Source: Lepidostoma basale (taxonomy: Eukaryota > Arthropoda > Insecta > Trichoptera > Lepidostomatidae). From it: DNA of 64,000 nucleotides. This document shows, piece by piece, positions 20,660 through 32,270 of this stretch. The notes below the pieces were generated by a model. It was not told where the DNA came from, made no database searches, and was given only the letters and a program-made list of their open reading frames with translations. The translations under genes were made by a program, and so were the position numbers. The stretch covers positions 267,020 to 331,019 of the forward strand of contig JAHDVF020000091.1 of assembly GCA_022606425.2 (NCBI GenBank), in the 5' to 3' direction. The number at the start of each line of letters is the position of its first letter. Position 1 is the first letter of the stretch.

Positions 20660-21262
20660 TTATAATATTATATCTTCTTCTTCTTTGCTAGCCTTCTTCC
20701 CTCCGCTGCTGGATATAGGCCTCTTCCAATTTCTTCCACTCGTCTCTATCCTGCCCCCTTTATATCCAAGATTTTCCAACTCTTTTGATAATATCATCGG
20801 TCCATCTCATCGGTGGCCTTCCGACACTTGGCCTATTTGCCCATAGTCTCCAACTGAGTATCCTGGGTGCCCATCTGTTGCCACCCTGTCTAGCCAAGTG
20901 TCCAGCCCACTCGGTCCATGACGTCAGCAACCCTGGTGCGGCGTCTGATTTCTTCATTTATGCGATCACGCAAGCTCACACCAAGTATTTGTCTTTCCAT
21001 GGACCTCTGTGTACACTTGAGCCTGTGGACACTTTTTGCAGTAAGAGTTGTCGTCTCTAGTCATCATGGGCAGTATACACGTATCGTAGACCTTTCTTTT
21101 GAGACAAACCGGTATTTCAACATTTTCAAAGACATGCCTCAGTTTACCAAAGGCAGCCCAACCCAGTCCAACTCTTCGAGTAATATTATATAAGTGTACA
21201 TTTTTAGACGGGTGGTGAACCACGCGAAAACACGGGACCGAGATACAATACCTTCTCTTCAC
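20660..21262 (-). mobile_element. RTE-D LINE 3' fragment
   Basis: The reverse strand reads EWAGHLARQGGNRWAPRILS and SVGRPPMRWTDDIIKRVGKS, ending near TTCTTCTTCTTTG. It resembles the C-terminus of lepidopteran RTE reverse transcriptases. A second copy is at 26700-27150. Confidence 0.78.
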
Positions 21263-21389
21263 CTGTCCTGCTGCTTGCTGCCGCCTAACGGATACACCAA
21301 GGGAGCTGTTGCTACCTACACCTGTCCTGCTGAATCGGCTCTTCGCTGATCATGAAGAAGACCTTGTTCAAGTAAGTCAAATATTGTTC

Positions 21390-22050
21390 CTTCTTATATA
21401 TATTTCTCTGACACACCTCTCTAGCTTCCTCCACATTCATACAACGAGTCATAGACGCACATCGAAAAAAACGATTGCTTTGAAATTTTGGCATAACGTT
21501 GCATTGGAATACGCGGGTGTTTTTTTATTAAATAAAAAAGGCATATTAAAGAAATATATTTTATTACATTTTACAAATTTGATTATTTGATTACAAGGAT
21601 TAATTGTATCTCAATAGAGACGAAGTATGGACATATTTCTCTCGCTCAACATTCATACATCGTGTCTAGCACGCGCGTCGATTTCTCTGACTCCTCACAT
21701 GGCCGACATGCAATATTTGATTTATTTGATCGTGCCACGTTTTCCTCGGTCTTCCAATTCTATTTCTAGTTCCATTTACATCGTTAATATATAATTTTTT
21801 TACCATTCTTTCTTCATTCATTATTTCCATATGTCCAAACCATCTTAATGATCCTTTCATTATTTTGTTCATAACACGATCATTCGCACCGCATTCACTT
21901 CTTATATTTTCATTCGACACTCTATCATACACAGAGTATCCACACATTCGTCTAAGAGATCTCATTTCAACTATTGCATTTATTCTACTTTTATCCTTAT
22001 TTTGCCAATTCCATGCTTCGCTTCCATACATAAGGGTCGGTAGAATACAC
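21390..22050 (-). mobile_element. RTE-A LINE fragments
   Basis: A scrap at about 21400-21470 and a longer reverse copy at 21640-22050 encode [39 protein letters not shown] and [16 protein letters not shown] 25-bp S1 end (TTAATTGTATCTCAATAGAG) lies at 21600. Confidence 0.78.
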
Positions 22051-22680
22051 AATGGTTAAGAAAGTATACGATAATGATGTAAATGGAGTACGGAGTCCAG
22101 GTAGACCGAGGAAAACATGGCATGACCAAATTAATCAAAATTTAAAGGTTGGTAATGTTAGAAGGCGGAAAAATCGACGTGCGTGTATGACTCGCTGGAC
22201 GAATGTGGAGGAAACTAGAGACGTGTGTCAGAATAGAGTAGAAAAAGGCATATTGAAGAAATATATTTTATTACATTTTACAAATTTGTGCTTTGGTGTT
22301 CTTCTTCCGACCCTTTTGTATGGAAGCGAAGCATGGAACTGGCAAAAGAAGGATGAAAGTAGAATAAATGCAGTAGAAATGAGATCTCTTAGACGAATGT
22401 GTGGATACTCTGTGTATGATAGTGTCGAATGAAAATATAAGAGTGAATGAAATATAAAAAAAGGATCATTAAGATGGTTTGGACATATGGAAAGAATGAA
22501 TGACGAAAGAATGGTAAAAAAATTATATATTAACGATGTAAATGGAACCAGAAATAGAATCGGAAGACCGAGGAAAACGTGGCACGATCATATAAATCAA
22601 ATATTTAATGTCGGCCATGTCAGAGAAATCGACGCGCGTGCATGACACGATGTATGAATGTGGAGAAATCTAAAGAGGTA
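22051..22680 (+). mobile_element. Two RTE-A LINE fragments
   Basis: 22051-22235 ([16 protein letters not shown] subfamily) and 22290-22660 ([20 protein letters not shown]) lie head to tail, truncated, next to the PGAP6 3' end. Both are sense-opposite to PGAP6. Confidence 0.75.
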
Positions 22681-22720
22681 TGTCATTTTACAAATTTGAT
22701 TATTTGAGATTTAAGTATTT

Positions 22721-23448
22721 TTATCTTTGTATTTCGCTCTCCCAAGACACGGCGTCTTCTTCAGTTTCCAAACTAATATTTTTACTATCGTATTTAGGGA
22801 AGAAATATAATTTTGTAGGCAGCAAGCATACAACGCTTAGAGCAATAGTGACATGCCACACAGAATGGACGATATAATAATTTGAATTGGTTTGAAAAAC
22901 GGTGAAACAGAGCAGTCCGGCTCCTACCAAGATCAAACCAACTGGTAAAAATACTATCCAATACATTTTAGCTGGGAACAGCTGTTTCATCTTCCACGAA
23001 CGCCAAGCCCAAGACCCCAGAACAATTGTGACAGCTATTACAATTGGGATAACGAACACCAAGACTGACAGCTTGTCTAACTCCGTGCCAAATGCTATGA
23101 TAACAACTCCGAAGATGTGTAGACATGATACCCAAGGTTTTTTTAAGTCGGCCATTGCTACAAGAGTAACCCAAAACGAAAGCAGGCCACAAAAGAAGTC
23201 GCAGTATTGCAGCACGCCCATTCTTACAATACATAGACCGTAGTAGACCTTGTCTCCAGCATCACAAGCGTGGTAGAACGTGGAGAAGAACATGGTGAAG
23301 GCATAGACCACAGCTTCTGTATAATACTTCCTCCTGACTGCGAAGATGATGGAAGGTATGAACAGCAGATTGGAGAGTGTCAGGAACAGTATTGCAGTCA
23401 GGGTTTCCATGGGTTCTATGGCGTTTGTAGCGGAAGAGCAGTCAAAAC
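22721..23448 (-). CDS. PGAP6: PGAP6 exon 4 (7-TM CREST domain)
   Basis: The acceptor TTCTTTATAG precedes 23448. The exon begins GF(D)CSSATNAIEPMET and runs to TAA at 22723-22721. About seven hydrophobic segments, STFYHACD, LQYCDFFCGLLSFWVT and HSVWH match the TMEM8 membrane domain. Confidence 0.93.
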
Positions 23449-26400
23449 CTATAAAGAAAAAATACATTCTTGGTCTATAGGTGTCATAGAACAGCAATTA
23501 TAACAGCAACAATGGTGTTCTTGTGCCAATCCTTAATTATGAATGTGAAAAGCATGAAACTAGCAAAATAAGGATGAAAATAGAATAAATGCAGTATAAA
23601 TGGGATCTCTTAGATGAAGTGTGTATGATAGAGTCAAGGTTCTATAGGTGACAATAGGTTCTATAGGTGTCTTCGAACAGCAATTATAACAGTCACAATG
23701 GTGTTCTTGTGCCAATCCTTAATTATGAATGTGAAAAGCATGAAGCTGTCAAAATACGTATGAAAATAGAATAAATGCAGTATAAATGGGATCTCTTAGA
23801 TGAAGTGTGTATGATAGAGTCAAGGTTCTATAGGTGACAATAGGTTCTATAGGTGTGTTCGAACAGCAATTATAACAGTTACAATGGTGTTCTTGTGCCA
23901 ATCCTTAATTATGAATGTGAAAAGCATGAAGCTGTCAAAATACGTATGAAAATAGAATAAATGCAGTATAAATGGGATCTCTTTGATGAAGTGTGTATGA
24001 TAGAGTCAAGGTTCTATAGGTGACAATAGGTTCTATAGGTGTCTTCGAACAGCAATTATAACAGTAACAATGGTGTTCTTGTGCCAATCCTTAAGTATGA
24101 GAGTGAAAAGCATGAAACCTGCAAAATAAGGATGAAAATAGAATAAATGAGATTCTTAGATGAATGTGTGGAAAATGTGTGTATAATAGAGTCAAGGTCT
24201 TCATGGGTTCTATAGCTGTTAATGAACAGCAATTATAACAGTTACAATGGTGTTCTTGTGTCAATCCTTAACTGTAAAAGTGAAAAGCATGAAACTGGCA
24301 AAATAGGGATGAAAACAGAATAAATGAGATTCTTAGATGAGTGTGTGGAAAATGGGTGTATGATAGAGTCAAGGTCTTCATGGGTTCTATAGGTTACATC
24401 GAAAAGCAATTATAACAGTAACAATGGTGTTCTTGTGCCAATCCTTAACTGTAAAAGTGAAAAGCATGAAACTGGCAAAATAAGGATGAAAATAGAATAA
24501 ATGAAATCTCTTAGATGAATGTGTGGAAAATGTGTATTATAGAGTCAAGGTCTCCATGGGTTCTTTAGGTGTGAATAACCAGCAATTATAACAGTAACAG
24601 TGGTGTTCTTGTGCCAATCATTAAGTATGAAAGTGAAAAGCATGAAACTGGCAAAATAAGGACGAAATAGAATAAATGAGATCACTTAGATGAATGTGTG
24701 AAAATATGTATGATAGAGTCAAGGTCTCCATATGTTCTATAGGTGTCATCGAACAGCAATTATTACAGTACCTAACAATAGTGTTCTTGTGCCAATCCTT
24801 AAGTATGAAAGTAAAAAGAATGTCACTAGCAAAATAAGGAAGAAAAAAGAATAAATGCAGTGTAAATGGGATCTCTTAGACGAACGTGTGGAAAATGTGT
24901 GTATGATAGATGCGGTGCGAATGATGGTGTTATGAACAAAATAATGAAAAGGTCATTAATATGGTTTGGACACATGGAAAGAATAAATGAAGACAGAATG
25001 CAGAAGAAAGTATGTGTTAACTATGTACATGGAACTAGAGATAGAGGAAGACCGAGGAAAACGTGGCACGATCAAATAAATCGTATATTAAATGTCATGG
25101 CCACGTGAGAAGTCGGAAAAATTGATGAGCATGCATGACACGCTGTATGATGTGAAGGCTAGAGAAGCGTGTAAGGATGGAAGAGTGTGGCGGTCCACCG
25201 TCTCTGCCTATTGTGTTAAAAGAGACAGTGCATGATAGCTGTATGAATGTGAAGGCTAGAGAAGCGTGTCAGGATGGAAGAGTGTGGCGGTCCACCGTCT
25301 CTGCCTATTGTGTTAGAAGCGACAGTGCACGACACGCTGTATGAATGTGAAGGCTAGAGAAGCGTGTCAGCATGGAAGAGTGTGGCGGTCCACCGTCTCT
25401 GCCTATTGTGTTAGAAGCGACAGTGCACGACACGCTGTATGAATGTGAAGGCTAGAGAAGCGTGTCAGGATGGAAGAGTGTGGCGGTCCACCGTCTCTGC
25501 CTATTGTGTTAGAAGCGACAGTGCACGACACGCTGTATGAATGTGAAGGCTAGAGAAGCGTGTCAGGATGGAAGAGTGTGGCGGTCCATCGTATCTGTTC
25601 TTTATCTTGTACACGCTGTATAAATGTGAAAGTAATATAATATTTCGTACCCATATATCCTACTTTGCAGATGCAACAAGATATCAGATATCCATTGAAG
25701 ACGTATGTGTTGCAGTCTCCGAAACGTCCGCAAGAACCTTGGATACAGCTTGAAGAAGAGACGGAATATTCGAGAGAAGCGCTGCAGGACACATCTTCGA
25801 TCTGCTGCAAATCTTCGTTGCAGAACAGCCCCAGAGTGATGAACCAGCTCCCTGATTCAGGGTACGGTACATGCAGCAGTCCACCAGAACTGTTGTCTCC
25901 CTTCGAAGACACAATCAAAGAAGCTGGAATCATCTTCTGATTGAAAACGCAGGTTTCATTTACAAGTGGCTCCATTTTCATTCCTAAAGCTACACAGATG
26001 ACTATTTTATATAAATTGTCATCTGTTACATTTTTCACAATATCTGCTTTTAACGTTATGGTTCCACCAACATCTGCAATGGGAAAAACATCAAATTGCA
26101 TAGTTTTGATCGATTCAGAATCCAATTTTAGTAAACTCGTGTCTGCATTTCCAGAAAAAGCCTGATATCCAATTGAAAAGTATCCATTTCTTATAGTTCT
26201 CACAAGCTTTAATACTGCATCATCGAATATCTTCATTTCGATGGCTTCCGGCGTCTTTGGATCCTCACAAACCCTCAGATTAAATGCTGTGTCTACCACT
26301 TCATTTCCATATTCTATCTTGATATAATGCCAAGATTTCACGCGCGGAGCAAAACGAAATTGATAGCTACGCTGCTGCGTCGTCAGCTTGATAGCACACT

Positions 26401-29400
26401 CGATGATGCTGTCTTCTTCTGTCGGTATCTTCCCGGCTTGGAGTCTGACTATGGCCCAGGAGCAAGAAGGGCAGCTCGCTGATATGGACACGTTCAGAAG
26501 ATGGTCAGAAGTGTCTTCGTCTATGAAACACTTGAGTATGTCTCTCCGGCTATCGTCATTGAGATCCAGCTCCACTGTGGCGCTGCAGTCGACGACTGAC
26601 GTCTTCATCCTCTTCACGATGGCGTCAGAATAGAGGATTGTGACGCAATCGGAGGTAAGTCCTATAATTTGAAAAGATAAGTTTAAAATATTTTTTCAAG
26701 TATACAAATGTCTCAAAAGAAAGGTCTACGACATGCGTATACTGCCCATGATGACATACGGACTAGAGATGACAGCTCTTACAGCAAAAAGTTTCCACAG
26801 GCTCAAGTGTACACAGAGGTCCATGGAAAGACAGATACTTGGTGTGAGGTTGCGTGACCGCATAAGGAATGAAGAAATCAGACGCCGCACCAGGGTTGCT
26901 GACGTCATGGACCGAATGGGCTGGACACTTGGCTAGACAGGGTGGCAACAGGCACCCAGGATACTCAGTTGGAGACCATGGGCAAATAGGCCAAGTTTCG
27001 GAAGGCCACCGATGATATTGTCAAAAGGGTTGGAAAATCTTGGCTACAAAGGGGGCAGGATAGAGACGAGTGGAAGAAATTGGAAGAGGCCTATATCCAG
27101 CAGTGGAGGGAAGAAGGCTAGCAAAGAAGAAGAAGAAGAAGAAATGTTAATCACTGGAAGGCGGGTGTGTGGCTGCTATCTAAAGTATTCCTTTTATATA
27201 AACATAATGTATGGAAATGAAGCATCTTAGTCGAATAGGTGGTAAATCTCTACATGATCAAATCAACTCAAAAGTCATTACAAACGGCAAAATGTTTAAG
27301 GCATCTATTGAGTACAGGTCAAATATTATATACATACAACATAATGCCAGGAACGCATTAGAGATGGTTCCACTGCAGGAAGACAAGATACTTTCCAAAG
27401 TCAAGAGTATTTGTCTCCTAAACGTACCTTCACTAATATGAAAGACGTCGATCTCCGAGGAGACCGCGTTCAGCAGACTACTTGCTCTTCTCACCGGTGT
27501 CACCAGAGGCAGATTGGTTCTGGTGGCCGGTAGGTAAAACAATCTGTGCTGTCGCTGTCTGCGGAGACTGGAGGCTTTTGAGATGTGGTCCTATAGAAGA
27601 CTATTAGGAGACCACATTACAAATGAGGAGGTTCTCCAAAGAATGGAAGGAGGAAGGCACCTGCTCAGGACCTTGTCCGAAAGGCGTGCAAGATGGATCG
27701 GCCATGTAATACGACAAGAAGGCCTCTTGGAGGGTATGACCGAGGGGACACACTCTAGGGGACCTGTTGGTGGACGTGCGCTGCTCATCATATGCACATT
27801 TCAAAAGAGCCGCACAAGACAGGGAAGAATGGAAGAGAAGAATAGAAGAAATTGCTGCAAACCAATCTCAGGATTGAAACTTTCTAACTAAGTCAATAGA
27901 TGCCTTAAACATTTTGCTGTTTGTAATGTCTTTTGAGTTAATAAACTGATTTGATTTGATTTACATTCAGCAGTGGATGACAGACGGCTGATGATGTGGT
28001 TATAGATACAGCTACACTACCTTGTTGCGTTATTGCGTCCGATTTCGGGTCTCTCCAAACGCCATATGCTACTCCAAACCAGTCTCCAGGTTCGGGACTA
28101 TCCAGCATCAGAGCTCGGCTGACGCTGTCTGACTTCAACTGAAGCTTGGTGGAAGACCCTCTGCTCTCCTCGCCCAGGAAGCTAGCGGGGAAGCTGGAGT
28201 TGGTCGGGTCCACGGTAGGGTATGAGCCATGCTTCAAAACAACTTCCAAATCTTGGACAGGACAATCCCCACCTTGAAAAAAATCAAAATGATTATTTTA
28301 CCGAACTATTGAATCGCTCTTAACATTATCATGTTAATTGTATCTCAATAGAGACGAAGATGTAAATTGTTTTCTGGGAACAGAATATGGTGGCCGAGGC
28401 GCTTACAGGACTTATGACCTGTCATTGTTTGGGTTAAGCGATGACTTTATGTTAACAATATTCCCCATTCCGCCCTTCTTACGACTACCACGTCTGACAA
28501 ATTTTTAGAAACTAACTAACTAACTAACCATCACGCCGTCTCCCCGAAGGGGTAGACAGAAATAATGGACTGCCACACTTTTCTTTCCTGACATATATCT
28601 CTCGCTTCCTCAACATTCATACATCGGGTCATGCACGCACGTCGATTTCTCTGACTCCTCACATAGCCGACATTCAATATTTTATTTATTTGGTCGTGCC
28701 ACGTTTTCCTCGGTCTTCCTCTATTTCTGGTTCCATTTACATCATTAACATATAATTTTTTTACCATTCTTTCTTCATTCATGCTTTCCATATGTCCAAA
28801 CCATCTTAATGATCCTTTCATCATTTTGTACATGACACCATCATTCGTACCGCATTCATTTCTTATATTTTCATTCGACACTCTATCGTACACAAAGTAT
28901 CCCCACATTCGTCTAAGAGATCTCATTTCTACTGCATTTATTCTATTTTCATCCTTCATTTGCCAGTTTCATGCTTCGCTTCCATACATAAGGGTCGGTA
29001 GAAGAACACCATTGTGCACTGCCATTCTAGCTTTTTTGGATAGGTTTTTGTTTGCGATGACAACTTTAAGTGCACCTATGCACTTGTACTCGTATATAAG
29101 CTACTATTTTAAATAACTTCACATTTTTTAGGTAATCTACACTAGCGCCATCTATTTAGATTATTTGTAAGCATTAAGCAGAAAATCATTATTAATGCAA
29201 TGTGAATGGCTTCCGCAATTATCATACTGCAAGACAACGCCTTAAAAATGATTAACCCGCAATGGGTAAAGACCGTGCCACACTGTTTGAAACAAGCTCT
29301 CCACAGGGGTGACCTTGGTGGAGAGCTGTGGAGCCCACGGTTGGTGTAGCGTCCACATACTGTTGTAAACAAGCTCTCCACATGTGGAAAGCTTGTTTAA

Positions 29401-31161
29401 ACGGTGGATCCACACGCATACTATGCGCGTCCGTCAACAAAGTTTGTTGAAGGTCAAACGAATTTTGGTTTCAAACAAGTGTCTACACAGTTTTAAACCG
29501 CCGGTGGAGACCAATGTGGAGAGCTTGTTTAAAACAGTGTGGCACGGCTTTAAAATTCAGTATTTGTCTACAAGTGTTTGCATACATTCAAAAAAACAAA
29601 TTGTAAAAAAAATTCCATTTTAATATAGAGACTGAATTAGTTAATATATTTAGGCACACGATAAGACGGTCAGATAGATACCAGCCCAAGGTATATAGAA
29701 TAATATGGTAAGATATTGCGCACGTAGCATGCTATCCCTTTCTAATAATTTGCTGTCAAGTGACGTCATGTGGTGAACTCGAAATCGAAACGAAACTATA
29801 AACAAACCTAAATAACTATAAACAAGCTAAATCAAATGGAGTTGATTTGCCATATCCAGTTAAAAATCTTTTTTATCGATGTAAAATGTTTTTCAAAATA
29901 AGAACAATGAACTTAAAGCTCATTGAAGATGCTAACTCTAAAAAAAGAAAAATAAAAAAAACAATAACTTAAATAAAGAAAACGATTTGTCATAATTTAT
30001 TTAATACAATTACAAAAACTTCTTTTAATTAGACGTAATAAATAAACAAAGAAAAATTCCATACCCAATGTATAAATATATACTCAACTCATACTACACA
30101 ACCTAATGCTTGGGTCTCCACGTGACGTAGCTGCGCAGTAGATGTCAAAAATAAAACGCGGAATATCTTACCATATTTATTCTATATACCTTGATACCAG
30201 CCAATAGGGGATCGTAGCGGGGTGAGAGGAATGCGCAGTAGGAACCAAATTTCGTATTCTCACAGGGTATTCTTATGATGGATCAACAATTAAAGTAATG
30301 TATTCATGATTTAATTGTATCTCAATAGAGACGAAGATGCAAATTGGAAACAGAATATGGTTGATCAAGGTGTTTACAGGACTTATGACCTGTCATTGGT
30401 TGGGTTAAGCGCACGCTTTATGTAATACAACATTCCCCATTCCACCTTTGTTTATGACCATGTATGACACATTTTTGGAAGTTGTATATACGAGTATGTT
30501 AAAGTCCAACACCAGAATTCACATGTCAGTTTCAATGCGCCATCTATGAAGATTTGATTTTATATATTTTAATCTCTAAGATTACTCTATATATAATCTA
30601 CATACTAACGCCATCTATGGAGATATATGTTTATTAAGCATTAAGCAGAACATCTTTTTAACACAATGTGAAAGGCTACCCCGCCATTAGCGCATTGTTA
30701 GAAGCCGCCTGGAGATGTCACTCCTATCTATATGCCAAACTTGGACCAGATATGTTTACAATATTTTTTTGAATGTATACATATACTTGTATACATTAAA
30801 AAAATAATAATAAAGTATTCAAGTTACCTGCAGAATTCAGCTTCAGCTCTCGCGCTACGAACGTGAAGATAGCCACTTCCAGGTCCTCTGGTATTGGATA
30901 AAACATGACAGAAATATCATAGCTATCCCGAAATCTATACACGTATGTGGTTGGTATTCTCGCAACCATTTCGAACTCCTCGATGCTGCGACTCAGCTGC
31001 GGAATCCAGCTGCCGTTGGTGATACCGGGTAGTCCATCTCCAGAATCCCAGCTATGGATATCATCGTCGTTCGTCTGTTTGCTATCTCTTAGACATGTGT
31101 TGCCATGCGTTAAAGTTATGAGGCATAACAACCATATTAAAACAAATGTTTTTTTCTTCAT
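22721..31161 (-). CDS. PGAP6: PGAP6/TMEM8 family membrane protein
   Basis: Four exons (31161-30828, 28272-28021, 26661-25651, 23448-22721) join in frame, every junction after one codon nucleotide, to give 774 aa. This is close to vertebrate TMEM8A/PGAP6. Features in order: signal peptide (MKKKTFVLIWLLCLITLTHG); ectodomain with GDCPVQDLEVVLKHGSYP and the PGDWF and YPESGSWF beta-sandwich motifs; an EGF-like module (SSSCIQGSCGRFGDC...CKVGYMGFDC); and a 7-TM CREST-type domain with STFYHACD and the paired His of HSVWH. PGAP6 is a GPI-cleaving phospholipase A2 at the cell surface in mammals, and the active-site Ser, Asp and His pattern looks kept. Introns carry LINE fragments and minisatellites. 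The 5'UTR and promoter were not identified. Confidence 0.93.
23475..24890 (+). repeat. Roughly 186-bp tandem repeat mixing gene-edge and RTE-A sequence
   Basis: Units start at 23511, 23697, 23883 and 24069 (186 bp), then shorten to about 177 bp; about eight in all. Most of each unit is RTE-A (ATGGTGTTCTTGTGCCAATC; AGAATAAATG). The start of each unit (TCCATGGGTTCTAT and GAACAGCAATTATAACAG) matches PGAP6 exon 4 and the adjoining intron at 23405-23500. It is antisense to PGAP6. Confidence 0.85.
24860..25105 (+). mobile_element. RTE-A LINE fragment
   Basis: Encodes MERINEDRMQKKVCVNYVHG and [15 protein letters not shown]. It joins the 186-bp array to the 98-bp array, so the three are one continuous LINE-derived tract. 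Confidence 0.8.
25105..25640 (+). repeat. 98-bp minisatellite, PGAP6 intron
   Basis: About five units of the 98-bp repeat (CTAGAGAAGCGTGTCAGGAT; CTGCCTATTGTGTTAGAAGC). They continue directly from an RTE-A copy and stop close to the exon 3 donor at 25650. Antisense to PGAP6. Confidence 0.92.
25651..26661 (-). CDS. PGAP6: PGAP6 exon 3 (ectodomain and EGF-like module)
   Basis: The acceptor AAATTATAG precedes 26661; the donor GTACGA starts at 25650. The 1011-bp exon is phase 1 to phase 1. It encodes TSDCVTILYSDAIVKRMKTS at the start, the second beta-sandwich with YPESGSWFITLGLFC, and SSSCIQGSCGRFGDCNTYVF, an EGF-like module that is completed in exon 4. Confidence 0.92.
26700..27150 (+). mobile_element. 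RTE-D LINE 3' fragment
   Basis: Encodes MRILPMMTYGLEMTALTAKS, RSMERQILGVRLRDRIRNEE and RRRTRVADVMDR, ending in GAAGAAGAAGAAG near 27140. It sits in the PGAP6 intron, antisense to the gene. Confidence 0.8.
27255..27545 (-). mobile_element. JK-B LINE fragment
   Basis: Reverse copy encoding [20 protein letters not shown] and [20 protein letters not shown]. Confidence 0.78.
27546..27960 (+). mobile_element. LINE-F 3' fragment, followed by a JK-B tail
   Basis: Encodes EAFEMWSYRRLLGDHITNEE and RRARWIGHVIRQEG, a LINE post-RT module unlike RTE-A. It is followed by the JK-B-type tail TGATTTGATTTGATT at 27946-27960. Confidence 0.65.
28021..28272 (-). CDS. PGAP6: PGAP6 exon 2
   Basis: The acceptor TTTTTTTCAAG precedes 28272. 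The donor is CAACAAG then GTAGTG starting at 28020, which keeps phase 1. Encodes GDCPVQDLEVVLKHGSYPTV and LDSPEPGDWFGVAYGVW. The ORF continues past the donor into repeat-like sequence resembling a LINE end, so the donor call matters. Confidence 0.88.
28334..28505 (+). repeat. S1 repeat, 5' part
   Basis: Begins TTAATTGTATCTCAATAGAG and includes GACCTGTCATTG. Truncated where an RTE-A tail starts. Confidence 0.7.
28510..29075 (-). mobile_element. RTE-A LINE 3' fragment
   Basis: A 142-codon open stretch in reverse (28959-28531) encodes [20 protein letters not shown] to QSIISVYPFGETA, with the AACTAACTAACTAACC tail at 28513. In the first PGAP6 intron, same strand as PGAP6. Confidence 0.85.
29105..29235 (+). 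repeat. S1 repeat, 3' part
   Basis: CTAGCGCCATCTAT... and AAGCATTAAGCAGAA match the 3' half of S1 as seen at 30600-30720. Directly next to a fold-back MITE. Confidence 0.55.
29273..29547. mobile_element. Fold-back MITE with about 32-bp terminal inverted repeats
   Basis: The left end CCGTGCCACACTGTTT...AAGCTCTCCACA and the right end TGTGGAGAGCTTGTTT...ACAGTGTGGCACGG are complementary over about 32 bp. GTGGAGAGC recurs internally in both orientations. No coding capacity. Confidence 0.8.
29687..30193. mobile_element. MITE with 9-bp target duplication (507 bp)
   Basis: Terminal inverted repeat CAAGGTATATAGAATAA...TATGGTAAGATATT at the left; complementary AATATCTTACCATA...TTATTCTATATACCTTG at the right, with one extra base. 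Direct repeat ATACCAGCC at 29678-29686 and 30194-30202. The length suggests a Mutator-, Merlin- or similar 8-10 bp TSD superfamily. Confidence 0.85.
30310..30800 (+). repeat. S1 repeat, longest copy
   Basis: Most complete S1: starts TTAATTGTATCTCAATAGAG, passes CGCCATCTATGAAGATTTGA and GCATTAAGCAGAACATC, and ends near GTCACTCCTATCTATATGCC and a T/A-rich stretch. No A/B box is visible, so a tRNA-SINE origin is not supported. Confidence 0.65.
30828..31161 (-). CDS. PGAP6: PGAP6 exon 1 (signal peptide)
   Basis: ATG at 31161 begins MKKKTFVLIWLLCLITLTHG, a clear signal peptide. Donor GTAACT starts at 30827, phase 1. Encodes RIPTTYVYRFRDSYDISVMF, matching the start of the PGAP6 ectodomain. An RTE-A copy begins 60 bp upstream. 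Confidence 0.9.
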
Positions 31162-31224
31162 ACTTAATTCATTTAATTCAATTCATATTTGATAATTTAA
31201 TCTGTTATTGGAAACAAAAATTCA

Positions 31225-31765
31225 TAGTCAAACCTATCCAAAAAGCTAAAATGGCAGTGCACAATGGTGTTCTTCTACCGACCCTTATGTATGGAAGCGA
31301 AACATGGAACTGGCAAAAGAAGGATGAAAGTAGAATAAATGCAGTAGAAATGAGATCTCTTAGACGAATGTGTGGATAATCTGTGTATGATAGAGTGTCG
31401 AATGAAAATATAAGAAGTGAATGCGGTGCGAATGATGGTGTCATGAACAAAATAATGAAAGGATCATTAAGATGGTTTGGACATATGGAAAGAATGAATG
31501 AAGAAAGAATGGTAAAAAAATTATATGTTAATGATGTAAATGGAACCAGAAATAGAATCGGAAGACCGAGGAAAACGTAATAAATCAAATATTGAATGTC
31601 GGCCATGTGAGGAGTCAGAGAAATCGACGCGCGTGGATGAAACGATGTATGAATGTTGAGGAAGGCGAATTGAGAAATATGTCAGGAAAGAAAAGTGTGG
31701 CAGTCCATTCTTTCTGCCTACATCTTCGGGAGATGGCGTGATGGTTAGTTAGTTAGTTAAATTCA
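31225..31765 (+). mobile_element. RTE-A LINE 3' fragment
   Basis: Encodes [20 protein letters not shown] and [20 protein letters not shown], with a GTTAGTTAGTTA tail near 31745. Lies just upstream of the PGAP6 start in opposite orientation. Confidence 0.85.
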
Positions 31766-31814
31766 TAGTCAAAATCTCAACAAGCTATGACCTAGTTCAG
31801 CAAACCATATTCGC

Positions 31815-32270
31815 ATTTACGCATGGAACTGGCAGAAGAAAGATGAGAGCAGAATAAATGCGGTAGAGATGAGGTCCCTAAGATGTATGCATGCTAGAAA
31901 GATGTACGACAGAATCTTAAAAGCTGATATAAGAAAGGAATGTAGAGCGAAAGAAGGTATTATAAACAAAATAATGAAAGGATCATTAAGATGGTTTGGA
32001 CATATGAAGAATGAATGAAGAAAGAATAACAAAAAATATTATATGTTAACGATGTTTTTGCAACTATTATAGAAATAGAAGAAGCCCGAGGAAAACGTGG
32101 CACGATCAAATAAATCAAATATTGAATATAATGGCCACGTGAGGATTCGGAATAATCGACGAGCGTGCATGACACAATGTATGAATGTTGAAGAAGCGAG
32201 AGAAGTATGTCAAGAAAGAACAGTGTGTTCGTCCATTATTTCTGCCTACCGCTTCGGAGAGACGGCGTGC
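31815..32270 (+). mobile_element. RTE-A LINE fragment, mixed subfamily
   Basis: Starts in the MRSLRCMHARKMYDRI subfamily and continues as the [13 protein letters not shown] and [20 protein letters not shown] type. Confidence 0.75.

Noticed and set aside
22902..23503. Plus-strand ORFs at 22.9-23.5 kb
   Set aside because: Antisense shadows of the PGAP6 7-TM exon.
25568..26633. Several plus-strand ORFs across 25.5-26.6 kb
   Set aside because: They lie opposite the proven PGAP6 exon 3 and show no family similarity.
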